A model generated the notes under the pieces. It was not told the origin of the DNA, ran no database searches, and was given only the letters and a program-made list of their open reading frames with translations. Below are positions 7,136 through 16,227 of a stretch of 16,655 nucleotides of DNA, one piece after another. Source of the stretch: Deltaproteobacteria bacterium. Its GTDB lineage: Bacteria > Bdellovibrionota > UBA1018 > UBA923. The stretch spans positions 1-16,655 of the forward strand of contig JACQAX010000039.1 in assembly GCA_016194795.1 (NCBI GenBank), written 5' to 3'. How positions within the stretch are numbered: position 1 is the stretch's first letter; each line of letters begins with the position of its first letter. The position numbers and the translations under genes were made by a program.

Positions 7136-9715
7136 ATGTCTGATGACGTGACTCGATATTTCGTGCCCTGGCTTCGCCGGGGTGTTTCGACGCTGGCGGC
7201 TCCCGATCCGGGCAAGCCGACGAGCGGCCGGCTCGTGGTCTCGACCAAGGTGACCATCGGCGGCAGCGATCTCAACGTCAACGCGGTCCTGCAGGGACCC
7301 ATGGACGTGGTCGGTTTCGATCCGGGCGCCGTGCTGCGCACCTGGCCCCAGGCCGACGACCACAATGCCACGCACGAGCACTTCGCGATGATCGAGTTCG
7401 CTCAGGCCGATCTGCCGTGGCGCCTCACTCCGACCGGCAAGGAGAGCTCCCGCCCGTTGCCGTGGCTCGTGCTGATCGTCCTCAAGGACGGCGAGTGGGC
7501 GCCGGCTGCCACGCCCGACAACGGCATCCAGTGCGACCACATCCAGGTCAGCCAGCCGGCGAGCCTCCCGGACCTGACGAATTCCTGGGCGTGGGCCCAT
7601 GCCGAGGTGCTGGGTACGGGTGGCGACGCCGCATCGGTCAAAAGCGCGTTCCAGAGCTCGCCGGAGCGGCTCGTCTCGCGCCTCATCTGCCCGAGGCCGC
7701 TCTCGAAGGACGCTTCGTACACCGCTTTTCTCGTGCCGTCGTTTCGGAGCGGGCTCCGGATCGCGCACGACGCGCCGGCCTCGACCGACCCGGCCTGGCC
7801 GGCGAAGCCGACGGCCAGCGTGACGCTGCCGGTTTACCACCAGTGGTCGTTCAAGACGGGCGGGGCGCCGACGTTCGCCGAGCTGATCCGCAATCTCACT
7901 CTCTTCAAGCCGGTCCCCGGCGCCGGCAAACGCGAGCTCGACCTGACGGCGTTGCGGCAGCAGCTGCTCGGCGGCCCGCCCGTCAAGAGCGTCGCGAGCC
8001 TTCCGGGGATGCTGCGCTTCGCGACCGATCCCGAAAGCGAGCCGTCCTTCGAACAGGCGCTCGCCAAGCCGCTCCTCGACAAGCTCGACCAGGGCTCGTC
8101 GCGGCTCAAGACGCGGCCCGACGCCGCAAAGCGCCAGGTGGTCTCGCCGCCGGTCTACGGCTGCTGGCACGCGGCCGTCGACACGGTCAGCTCGACGAAA
8201 GCTCCGCCCTGGCTCAAGACGCTCAATCAGAACCCGTGCTATCGCGCCGCCGCGGGAGTCGCGGCGGGAATCATCCAGAAAGAGCATCGAAATCTTATGG
8301 TGGCTGCCTGGGAACAGGTCGACGGAGTCAAAAAAGCCAACGAGCTCATCCGCCGCTCCCACGTCTCGCGCCACGTCTCGCGCAACATCCACAAGCAGCG
8401 CGTGCGTGCCGGCGACGGCTCGGCGCTGCAGTTCACTTCGCCGCTGCATGCCCGGGTCCGCTCAGGCCAAGGCAACATCAGCAGCGGGCTTGCGTCGCTC
8501 GGGATCGCCGGCGCGGCGGCCGACCCGCAGTGGCGGCGGATGACGCGTCCCCTGGGACCGATCGGGTTGCTCCAGAACCGTCTCGGCGCGCGCGGCGCCA
8601 CGGGCGTGCTCGCCGATCTCGGCAATGGCAGCCTCTCTCCGCAGTTCGGCGTTCGGACCGAGCGCAAGATGGCCGTGCTGCCCGACCACGACGCCAGCCA
8701 GGACAAGGACCAGCTCGCCACGCGCCTGTTCACGGCCGCGCGTCCCCCACAGGCATTTACCGTCAACTTCGCGGCCGCTCCGAAGGCCGCGGTCCTGCGC
8801 GACCCGAGCTCGGCGGCGACGTCGCTGGCCACGCTGGGCGGGGATCTCAGCAAAGGTCTCGACCCCGAGACCACGATCGGAAAGCGCCTTCGCAAGCTCG
8901 TAGGCACGCAGGGAGACGGTGCCGCCACCGGGGCGGGCAACGGCGGCGAGGTCTTGGCGGCGCCGCATTTCGACGTGCCGATGTACGAGCACCTGGCGGC
9001 GATCTCGCAGGACTGGATTCTTCCCGGGCTCAACAAGGTCGGCTCGGAGACGGTCTCGCTTCTCGCCGTCAACCAGAAGATGATCGAGGCGTTCATGGTC
9101 GGCGCCAACCATGCGATGGCTCGCGAGCTGGCGTGGAACAACTATCCGACCGATCGGCGGGGGACTTGCTTTCGGTACTTCTGGGCGATCACCGCGACGA
9201 ACAAGGATTCGGGCGACATCGCCGACATCGCGCAGTGGGATAAGCTCAAACCTTCCGCGCTCGGGGCGCACTGCCCATACGCGCCGAATGCCGGCCAGGG
9301 CGACGTGGTGCTGCTCGTGCGGAGCAAGCTCTTCAGCGTCTATCGCGATGCCCTGATTTACGCGCTCCCGGCGACCAAGAACGCCGCCGGCGCCTACGTG
9401 ATGGACGAGACGAAGACCCCGAAGCTGCCGATCTTCGGCGGCTCGCTCGACTCCGACCTTCGCTTCTTCGGCTTCGACATCCCCTCAGGGGATGCGTTGA
9501 GCGACGGGACGAGCGGCTGGTTCTTCGTCATCCAGGAGCATCCGACGGGGGTTCGCTTCGGGCTCGACAATCTGCCGGACGTCGCGACGAGCACCTTCAC
9601 CGATCTCGGGGCGGGCGTGGGCGACGCGGGCGCGGCCGCCGCGAAGTACCTGCACAAGCTGCATCGCTTCGCGATCCACGGCTCGAGCTTCGCAAAAGAC
9701 AAATCCAAGAAGTAG
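7136..9715 (+). CDS. Large uncharacterised protein with PWLVLIVL and YPTDRRGT motifs, 859 residues
   Basis: ATG at 7136 lies 14 bp after the previous stop, with GAGG at 7125-7128. No enzymatic motif is seen. Landmarks that I recognise as recurrent in a widespread hypothetical family are YFVPWLRRGV (8-17), DVVGFDPGAVLRTWP (57-71), PLPWLVLIVL (107-116), a central linker with basic and Gly-rich stretches (about 400-560), AWNNYPTDRRGT (666-677) and GWFFVIQEHPT leading to RFGLD (794-811). The N-terminal 250 residues look beta-rich; the region around 620-680 is helical. There is no signal peptide or transmembrane helix. A 12-base tandem duplication gives HVSRHVSR near residue 409. Tight spacing to both neighbours suggests co-translation and a shared complex. 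Coding status is firm: length, codon bias and motif pattern agree. Function is unknown. Confidence 0.85.
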   Translation: MSDDVTRYFVPWLRRGVSTLAAPDPGKPTSGRLVVSTKVTIGGSDLNVNAVLQGPMDVVGFDPGAVLRTWPQADDHNATHEHFAMIEFAQADLPWRLTPTGKESSRPLPWLVLIVLKDGEWAPAATPDNGIQCDHIQVSQPASLPDLTNSWAWAHAEVLGTGGDAASVKSAFQSSPERLVSRLICPRPLSKDASYTAFLVPSFRSGLRIAHDAPASTDPAWPAKPTASVTLPVYHQWSFKTGGAPTFAELIRNLTLFKPVPGAGKRELDLTALRQQLLGGPPVKSVASLPGMLRFATDPESEPSFEQALAKPLLDKLDQGSSRLKTRPDAAKRQVVSPPVYGCWHAAVDTVSSTKAPPWLKTLNQNPCYRAAAGVAAGIIQKEHRNLMVAAWEQVDGVKKANELIRRSHVSRHVSRNIHKQRVRAGDGSALQFTSPLHARVRSGQGNISSGLASLGIAGAAADPQWRRMTRPLGPIGLLQNRLGARGATGVLADLGNGSLSPQFGVRTERKMAVLPDHDASQDKDQLATRLFTAARPPQAFTVNFAAAPKAAVLRDPSSAATSLATLGGDLSKGLDPETTIGKRLRKLVGTQGDGAATGAGNGGEVLAAPHFDVPMYEHLAAISQDWILPGLNKVGSETVSLLAVNQKMIEAFMVGANHAMARELAWNNYPTDRRGTCFRYFWAITATNKDSGDIADIAQWDKLKPSALGAHCPYAPNAGQGDVVLLVRSKLFSVYRDALIYALPATKNAAGAYVMDETKTPKLPIFGGSLDSDLRFFGFDIPSGDALSDGTSGWFFVIQEHPTGVRFGLDNLPDVATSTFTDLGAGVGDAGAAAAKYLHKLHRFAIHGSSFAKDKSKK
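8360..8383 (+). repeat. 12-bp perfect tandem duplication inside the 859-residue protein gene
   Basis: CACGTCTCGCGC occurs twice head to tail (8360-8371 and 8372-8383), adding one HVSR unit in frame to the protein. It is probably a simple slippage duplication. Confidence 0.85.
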
Positions 9716-9746
9716 ACCGACTCAACTCAACACGGGACGACATCAT

Positions 9747-12700
9747 ATGAGCGACTTGCAGGACCTCCGATCGAAGCTGAAAGACAACGCCGTCGGCGCG
9801 GCGGGCGCGCTGGGCGGGCGGTGCCAGCGGCGCCAGGCGCTCGATACGACGACGCTGAAGCTGGGAGCGACGCATCCGGCCGCCGTCGACGTCCTCAAGA
9901 CCGTCGACACCGCGTCGCTGCACCTCTCGTCGCTCATCGAGCTGCGCCGCTCGTACGCGTCGAACCTGATCGCGGCTCTCAGGGCCTCTCTCCCGCAGAA
10001 GCCCGGCGACGAGCTCGCGTCGCTCGACACGGATTTTCCGATCACGCTCTTTCCGGTGCGCCTCGAGACGCGCTTCGTGCAGGGCGCCGCCGCCAACGGC
10101 GCGCCCAGCTTCGAGCTGCGCATTCGCGTGTTCCCGGACGAGATTTCCGCCAACGGCCACGTCGCCGTGCTTTCGGACGACGAGATCGCCTGGGCGAAGG
10201 CGTACTGGAGCGACTTCAAGGCCGCTCAAACCGCGGCGGCCCAGGCCAAGAGCGCGCCGCCCGACGACCACGACGCGTGGAATCGCCTGTTGCAGCGGGT
10301 AGCGGCGCCGCGCGCGGCTTACCTGGTTTCGATGGTGACGCCGAACTCCGACGGCTCCTTCTCGGTCGCGACGCCCGCGCAGGGCGGAAGCCTTCCCGGC
10401 GCTTATGAGGCGCGTACGTTACCCGATCGTTGGCTTGCCGTGCTCACGACCAACGCCGGCGACACCCTGCCGCCCGTGGCGGGGAGCCCCGTGCGCGAGC
10501 CCCTGTGCCTGAATCTCAACGTCAAGGCGCCGGCGAAAGACGGCCAGGGCGTCAAAGGAATCCCCGTCGACGACGATGCGGTCTGGGCCTACGACTACAC
10601 GAAAGCCCTCGAGGCCGGCATGGCGATCACCGTGCCACTCACCCAGCTGCAGTACACCGCGGGGTTCAAGCGCTTGCTGGTCTTCGGCGTCAAGGCATCC
10701 GCCAACCCGACCGACGCGGGCAAGATGATCGAAGAGCTTCTGCTCGCCAACCACTTCACGAGGGGAGTCGCGTTCGTGCCGCAGGGAACGCCGACGAACA
10801 ATACCGGCGACGAGTCGTCGGGGCACCCGTTCAGCGACTTTTCGGATCCTGCGACCTTTCCGGTCGAGCGCAAGAAGCTCGGTCTCGTCGACATGAACGA
10901 CGGCGTCTTCTTCGCGCGCGCGCTTGGCTTGAGCCGCGAGCTTGCCGGGCGCATCCACAACGCCGACCAATACGAGCAACGCTGGGCCAAGTCCATGAAC
11001 ATCGCCCTCTGGCCGGCGACGCTGCGCTATTTCTTCGAGCAGATGTTGCGCGACGCTTCGAACGAGGCGCCCGACGACGACACCGCGCCCAACCCGTACC
11101 GTTTCGTTTTCGATCGCATCGCGCTCAAGCCGAACCTGCTCGACGGCGGAGTGGGCGACGTCGGCATCGGCACAGGGAAGGGCATCGGCAAGCCTCCGAT
11201 CACGGGTATCCCCGGCGGCGGAGTCAAGGTCGCGACGGCCGTGGCGCGTTCCGCCGACCGTTTTCTCACCCAGCTCGCCGATGATGGAAACCGCCATGCG
11301 CTCGAGAACTATTTCGTGAATTACGTGCGGCCGAAGGGCCACTCTCCGGCCCTCTGCGTGGGGACGCTGCCGTATGCCGTGCTTCCGACCACCTCGCTTC
11401 AGCTCTGGCAAGCCCAGTCGGTCGACCAGCCGACGGCACCGCCGTCGTTCGCCGACGCCGCGGTGCCCGCGGCTTTGCGCAGCTTTCGCTCGCACTGGCT
11501 GGCGGCGGCTGAGAAGGCGCCGCGAGTGGGAGGCACCGGAAATCCGGATGCGGCGCTCGTCGGCGTGCTCGGGCTCGACGCGAGCGCACAGGAAGTGCTG
11601 CTCCGGAACTCCCTCGGCGGGTACGCCGCCAGCCATGCCGGCCAAAGCGTCTACAACTTGCCGGCCATCACCAAGATCCTCAAGGAGCTCTCCGGCAACC
11701 GAGGCGTCTGGCTCCAGAAGATCGGGCAGGCGAGCTGGGCGCCTTTCGTCTCGAACCTCAACTTCGCTTCGACCGTCACGCGTTTTGCGCCGCCCCTGGT
11801 GGCCGACAAGTCGCTCGAGGACCTTTCGCTGGCCGATATCGGGGATGCGTACATCTCCGGCTCCATTCTCGGCGCGACGTTTCCGCTCTCGTATGATCCT
11901 ACGCCTCTGCGCGCCGACAAGAAGCCCTGGCCGTTGCTCTATTACGTGCTTCGCCATTCGACGCTCTCGCTCATCGACCGGCTGGCCTTCGAGATCCAGG
12001 TCGCTCGCGGCCAGGTCGATCCGGGGCTGCGGCGCGAGCCGGAGATTTACTCCACCGATGACGCCGCCGCCTTCACGGCGACCTTTCGGATCAACCAGCT
12101 GGCCGCCGAGGCCAGCACCGTGCTCAAGCCCCTGAAGCCGCTCACGATCGAGATGCTGCTCGGCTACCTCGACCGGGTGCTTGACGGCGTCAAGCTGAGC
12201 TCGAACGGCAGCTACCATTCCCAGGATTCGACGTTATTCGATATCGTCGAAGGAGCCGATCCGAAGTCGTCCACGGGCATCGACTCGCCGAAATACATGC
12301 AGCGCTACGTCGCGGCTCTCAAGACCCTGGAAAGCGTGCCGACCGCCGAGCTCGGGCGCCTTTTCGGCGAGACGCTCGACGTGTGCTCGCATCGGATCGA
12401 TCCGTGGTTCGGCTCGCTCGCGGCGAAACGCCTGAGCGACATGCGCCGCAAGCTCAGCAAGCGGCCGAACGCCGCTCCCGCCGGCGGCGACTCGTTCGCG
12501 AGTGGCACGCACCTCGGCGGTTTCGGCTGGGTCGAGGACTTGAAGCCGACCCCTCCGGCTTCGGGCACGGTGGGCGGGTTCATGCACGGGCCCTCGCTCG
12601 AGCACGCGGCAGCGGCGGCGATCCTGCGCAACAACTACATCACGCGGCCGACGAACGGCGCCGACCTTTCGTCGGCCCGGGTTCGCCGCGCCCTCTATCT

Positions 12701-14441
12701 GCTCGACTGCGTTCGCAGCGGCGAGCGTCTTGGCGCCGTGCTCGGCCACCTGCTGGAAAAATCGATGCACGACGTGGACGATGTGGCCCTGTTCATCGAG
12801 CCTCTCCGCGCGGCGTTCCCGATGTCCGATCCCGGCGTCGTGCCGGGCGGCTCCGCGGCGGCGGCTCCGCGCAACGTGATCGATGGGATGAAGTTTCTCG
12901 AGACGTGGCGCACGTGGCAGGAGAACCCCAGCCACCCCGCGCCGTATCCGTTCGGCGCCGACAAGCTCGACCCGAACGATCCCGCGCTGTCGGCCGCGTG
13001 GGCATCGCGTCTGGGAAGCAACGCGAGCATGGACAAGGTCATCCGTGACCTCGACGACGCGCTCGACGCGCTCACCGACGGCTGGGCGGGGGACCTTCTC
13101 GGCGATCCGGCGTCGGTTTCGTTTGCGCTCTCTTACAAGGCGTCGCCGGCGGCGGCGGCACAGCTGAGCCCGGCAATGTCGCTTGCCAGCCTCCGGCTTC
13201 GCCCTCTCGACTTTCTCGCGCTCGCCGCGCATTGCGATCCCGCGTCGCCAGCGGGCTCCGACCTCGACCTGCTCTGCCGCGCGTGCGCGAGCGCGCAGGG
13301 GCTGCTGCCCGCGGGCGCAGTCGAGGTCAGCACGGTTTTCGACGGCGACAAGCGCGCCGGCCGCAACCTGCGCGAGCTCGTTGCGCTGGCGCGCTCGGTG
13401 AACGAGCTCGTCTCGAAATCGCGCCCGCTGCGTAAAGAGGACCTCATGACGGCGGGCGCCCAAGTGCCGCCCGTCGACGAGAAGGCGCATACCGACTTCG
13501 TCCAGCCCCTGATCAGGCAATGCCTGGCCAACGTGACCGTCGCGCAGGCGGGCATGGGGCCCGCCGACGGCGCGTTCAGCCTCCAGCGCAACCTGGCCTG
13601 CTTCGGCGTGACCGAAGTCGTGCGCGAGGGCGCGACGCTCGCGGCCGTCAAGGCGGCGATCGACGCCCGGAGCGCGGAGTTCGATTCGGCCATCACGCGG
13701 GGTTACGCGCTCGGGGCCAAGGCGCTGCTTGGCGACGACTTCGTGCTGCTGCCGAAGTTTTCCTTCGCCACGGGCGAGGCACCGCCCGCTTCGGTCGCCG
13801 TCGGCGCGAATGCGGTGAAGAAATGGTTTCACCTCACCGTGCGGGCGCGTGACTCGCTCGGCTCGTTGCGCCGGATGTCGCTCGCGGCCGAGGCGCTTGG
13901 CCAGCCGCTGGGTTTCTCGGGTCTCGACACCGACACGGGTCGCCCGCGCTACAGCGTGCTGCAGTCACCGGCGCCCGCCGTTGCCGGTGCCTGGGCCGGA
14001 TTGGCGGGCGACGCCGACAGCATCGTGCCGGGCACGATCTCGCTGGTGCTGCTCTCGCGCGACGCCGATGCGAGCGATACGGACTGGTACGGGCTGCTCG
14101 TGGACGAGTGGCCCGAGCTCGTGCCGAGCAAGAGAGAGAAGACGGGCGTGTCCTTCCATCATCCGTCTCCGAAGTCGCGCGCGCCGCAGGCCATCCTCGT
14201 CGCGGTGCCGCCGAACGTGGCGGCCAAGAAGTGGGACCTGGCGACCTTGCAGGCGGTGCTTCAGGAGACGCTCGACTTCGCGAAGATGCGTGCCGTCGAC
14301 ACGGACCTGCTCGGCGATTTCTCGCAGTCGATTCCCGCGCTGTATCTGGGAGCCAATGCCGCCGGAGCCGTGGTGTCGACTCGGCTCGACGGCTGCTCCA
14401 CGCCGGTCGATCCCAAAGAGCTGAGCGGGAGGGGGAACTGA
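9747..14441 (+). CDS. Giant uncharacterised protein with LFPVRLETRF, GTPTNNT and LSSARVR motifs, 1564 residues
   Basis: ATG at 9747 is 31 bp after the previous stop, with a modest GGGA (9734-9737). This is the largest gene in the window. Motifs in order: FPITLFPVRLETRF (97-110), then IRVFPDEISANGH, VPQGTPTNNT (344-353), LPYAVLPTTSLQLWQ, GGFMHGPSLEHAAAAA (943-958), LSSARVRRAL (974-983), SGERLGAVLGHLLEKSMHD (991-1009), SLRLRPLDFLALA, and GLLVDEWPELVP (1449-1460) followed by APQAILVAVPP and TLDFAKMRAVDTDLLG. I recognise this series from large hypothetical bacterial proteins of unknown function. The mix is alpha/beta with an Ala-rich helical middle, and there is no signal peptide, membrane segment or obvious catalytic triad. 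The 1-bp gap to the next gene suggests the two products are made in step and act together. Long open frames on the opposite strand here are codon-bias shadows. Confidence 0.85.
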   Translation: MSDLQDLRSKLKDNAVGAAGALGGRCQRRQALDTTTLKLGATHPAAVDVLKTVDTASLHLSSLIELRRSYASNLIAALRASLPQKPGDELASLDTDFPITLFPVRLETRFVQGAAANGAPSFELRIRVFPDEISANGHVAVLSDDEIAWAKAYWSDFKAAQTAAAQAKSAPPDDHDAWNRLLQRVAAPRAAYLVSMVTPNSDGSFSVATPAQGGSLPGAYEARTLPDRWLAVLTTNAGDTLPPVAGSPVREPLCLNLNVKAPAKDGQGVKGIPVDDDAVWAYDYTKALEAGMAITVPLTQLQYTAGFKRLLVFGVKASANPTDAGKMIEELLLANHFTRGVAFVPQGTPTNNTGDESSGHPFSDFSDPATFPVERKKLGLVDMNDGVFFARALGLSRELAGRIHNADQYEQRWAKSMNIALWPATLRYFFEQMLRDASNEAPDDDTAPNPYRFVFDRIALKPNLLDGGVGDVGIGTGKGIGKPPITGIPGGGVKVATAVARSADRFLTQLADDGNRHALENYFVNYVRPKGHSPALCVGTLPYAVLPTTSLQLWQAQSVDQPTAPPSFADAAVPAALRSFRSHWLAAAEKAPRVGGTGNPDAALVGVLGLDASAQEVLLRNSLGGYAASHAGQSVYNLPAITKILKELSGNRGVWLQKIGQASWAPFVSNLNFASTVTRFAPPLVADKSLEDLSLADIGDAYISGSILGATFPLSYDPTPLRADKKPWPLLYYVLRHSTLSLIDRLAFEIQVARGQVDPGLRREPEIYSTDDAAAFTATFRINQLAAEASTVLKPLKPLTIEMLLGYLDRVLDGVKLSSNGSYHSQDSTLFDIVEGADPKSSTGIDSPKYMQRYVAALKTLESVPTAELGRLFGETLDVCSHRIDPWFGSLAAKRLSDMRRKLSKRPNAAPAGGDSFASGTHLGGFGWVEDLKPTPPASGTVGGFMHGPSLEHAAAAAILRNNYITRPTNGADLSSARVRRALYLLDCVRSGERLGAVLGHLLEKSMHDVDDVALFIEPLRAAFPMSDPGVVPGGSAAAAPRNVIDGMKFLETWRTWQENPSHPAPYPFGADKLDPNDPALSAAWASRLGSNASMDKVIRDLDDALDALTDGWAGDLLGDPASVSFALSYKASPAAAAQLSPAMSLASLRLRPLDFLALAAHCDPASPAGSDLDLLCRACASAQGLLPAGAVEVSTVFDGDKRAGRNLRELVALARSVNELVSKSRPLRKEDLMTAGAQVPPVDEKAHTDFVQPLIRQCLANVTVAQAGMGPADGAFSLQRNLACFGVTEVVREGATLAAVKAAIDARSAEFDSAITRGYALGAKALLGDDFVLLPKFSFATGEAPPASVAVGANAVKKWFHLTVRARDSLGSLRRMSLAAEALGQPLGFSGLDTDTGRPRYSVLQSPAPAVAGAWAGLAGDADSIVPGTISLVLLSRDADASDTDWYGLLVDEWPELVPSKREKTGVSFHHPSPKSRAPQAILVAVPPNVAAKKWDLATLQAVLQETLDFAKMRAVDTDLLGDFSQSIPALYLGANAAGAVVSTRLDGCSTPVDPKELSGRGN

Positions 14442-14442
14442 G

Positions 14443-16227
14443 ATGGCTGACTCCAAGGTTTCGTACACGAGCTGGACCCGCCTTGAGCCGCGGCCGCGCG
14501 GCAACTCGCTGGCCGAGGGGCTTGCGGCGCGCATTCGCGACCCCTACTGGATGCTGACCCGCCAGTGGCAGCTGGGCGAGTTCCAAGGGGAAGACGCCGG
14601 CTCGATCGCCTGGGCGGAGCTGGCGCCCGTCGTGACGAAGCTCGAGCGTTGGGGCGCCGCCGGCGTCGCCGATGCGGCGTTGCCGTTCGCGGCGCCGCTC
14701 GAGCGACAGGCTCTGGCTGAGCCGGACGCGTTCGATCTCCCGACGCGCATCGAGATCGCCGAGGCCTTCCTGCTGCTCCTGCGGCAGAGCGCCGGTTTGC
14801 CGGACGCCGATTGCAAGCAGCTCGTATTCGCGCTCGAAGCGGTCTTTCCGCTGCCGTTCGCCACGCCCGGCGATCGCTCCACGGACGACCTTGCCTTCGC
14901 CGCTCTCTGGAAAGGGCGGACGTTCGACGGCGCGGAGCTCTGGCGCCAGGGCGGCTCCGACGCCACCAAATTCGCCGCCAGCGTCGACGCCCGCCTCGTC
15001 ACGAAGCTTTCTCCCGCGCAGAAACAGGCGGTGACGGCCGTCGCCGATCGTTTCGTGAAGTGGGCTGCCGACGTCTACGGAACGCCGCCCGCACCGGCGC
15101 TTGCTGATCCGCCGACCTGGGACTCGCAGCGCATCGAGTATGGCTGGGAGGTTTCGTCGCGCGTCGCGTACGGCCCCGGCACGTGCCTTGCGCTGAACGC
15201 CCGGCCCGACCACGACGCAGAGCTCGAATGGTATTCGTTCGACTGCCGCAAGCTCACGGGATCGGCCGCGGCCACGCTCGGGACGCAGAGCCCGGTGCGT
15301 CGCGTGATCCCGACGCACATCCGCTTCCACGGCATGCCGTCGGCGCGCTGGTGGCAGTTCGAGGGCGGTTCGATGGGCTTCGATGACCTGAGAATCGACC
15401 ACGTCGACCTCCCCAAGCTCCTGCTGCTCGACTTCATGCTCGTCTACAGCAATGACTGGTATGCGCTTCCGCTCGAGCTCGACGTGGGCTCGATCTGCTT
15501 TCTCGACCAGCTCACCGTGCTCGACGTGTTCGGGATCAGCAACAACCTCGCGCGGGCCGAGGCGACGCCGGTTCCCGCAAGCTCCGACGGCCCCACCGAC
15601 CGTTTCTCGGTCTTCGGGCTCTCGAGCAGTGACGGAAGCGCGACACCCTCGTTTTTCGTGCTTCCGCCTTCCGCCGCGGGCGGCGTGCAGCGCGGAACGG
15701 TTCTTGAGAAGGTTCACTTCGTTCGCGATGAGCTCGCGGGGCTGGTCTGGGGGGTTGAAGAGCTCATCGAGGATCGCCACGGACAACCCTGGCTCGGCCG
15801 CGATCGTAATGCGGGCCGTGCGACTGGCGGCGGCGACCCGGCCGGCAACTCCCTGCGCTACCAGCTCGCGTCGAAGGTGCCGTCGAACTGGGTGCCGTTC
15901 GTTCCGGTGCTGCGCCAGAGCACGAGCGTCTCAGGCGCCTCGCTCAATCGCATTCTGCTCGAAGAGGCGGTACTCAACGAGCTCGAGGTCGACGGCAACC
16001 CCGTGCCGCTCGGGCGCCTGCTGAATCCGCCCGGCTCCGAGACGACCGGCTATCGCGTCTTCGAGGAGGAAGTCGGCGGCGACGGCATGACGGTGTCGCG
16101 GGCGGTCTACCGCTCGCGATGGATCGACGGTTCGCTCCACTCGTGGGTGGCGCGCCAGCGCCTTCCGGGCGGCGGTCCCGGGTCGAGCGGTCTCGCTTTC
16201 GACCGGCTGTTGCCGCCTATTTCGTGA
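14443..16227 (+). CDS. Uncharacterised protein with DPYWMLTRQWQ...GEDAGS motif, 594 residues
   Basis: ATG at 14443 begins one base after the TGA of the previous gene, behind a strong purine-rich site (GGGAGGGGGA, 14427-14436). Landmarks: RLEPRPRG, DPYWMLTRQWQLGEFQ (33-48) then GEDAGS (49-54), IRFHGMPSARWWQFEGG (around 293-309), YSNDWYALPLELDVGS (335-350), RYQLASKVPSNWVPFVPVL, and a C-terminal block with YRSRWIDGSLHSWVARQR and SSGLAFDRLL. I recognise the RQWQ/GEDAGS signature as a recurring hypothetical family that keeps company with the kinds of proteins encoded upstream; that association is from memory, not checked here. There is no signal peptide, membrane helix or known catalytic motif. 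It is the last gene of the forward run, and its stop overlaps the end of the convergent amidase gene by 11 bp, leaving no room for a terminator between them. Confidence 0.85.
   Translation: MADSKVSYTSWTRLEPRPRGNSLAEGLAARIRDPYWMLTRQWQLGEFQGEDAGSIAWAELAPVVTKLERWGAAGVADAALPFAAPLERQALAEPDAFDLPTRIEIAEAFLLLLRQSAGLPDADCKQLVFALEAVFPLPFATPGDRSTDDLAFAALWKGRTFDGAELWRQGGSDATKFAASVDARLVTKLSPAQKQAVTAVADRFVKWAADVYGTPPAPALADPPTWDSQRIEYGWEVSSRVAYGPGTCLALNARPDHDAELEWYSFDCRKLTGSAAATLGTQSPVRRVIPTHIRFHGMPSARWWQFEGGSMGFDDLRIDHVDLPKLLLLDFMLVYSNDWYALPLELDVGSICFLDQLTVLDVFGISNNLARAEATPVPASSDGPTDRFSVFGLSSSDGSATPSFFVLPPSAAGGVQRGTVLEKVHFVRDELAGLVWGVEELIEDRHGQPWLGRDRNAGRATGGGDPAGNSLRYQLASKVPSNWVPFVPVLRQSTSVSGASLNRILLEEAVLNELEVDGNPVPLGRLLNPPGSETTGYRVFEEEVGGDGMTVSRAVYRSRWIDGSLHSWVARQRLPGGGPGSSGLAFDRLLPPIS

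Noticed and set aside
7417..9243. A 608-codon forward open frame overlapping the 859-residue gene in another frame
   Set aside because: The product is Arg/Gly/Ala-rich with no hydrophobic core pattern, and the alternative frame contains all recognised motifs and a proper start.
10419..12218. A 599-codon reverse-strand open frame inside the 1564-residue gene
   Set aside because: It has the same Arg/Glu/Val/Asp-rich shadow composition, no ribosome site, and lies entirely within a forward gene with conserved motifs.
13834..15786. A 650-codon reverse-strand open frame spanning the junction of the last two forward genes
   Set aside because: It crosses two well-supported forward genes and the product turns into Arg/Ser/Ala-rich low-complexity sequence; there is no initiation signal. 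It is explained by codon bias.
760..16227. Contractile injection system or phage tail cluster, suggested by giant proteins in one operon
   Set aside because: I see no sheath, tube, baseplate, spike or AAA+ remodelling gene. The ZapE-like ATPase fragment is a division protein relative and is truncated.
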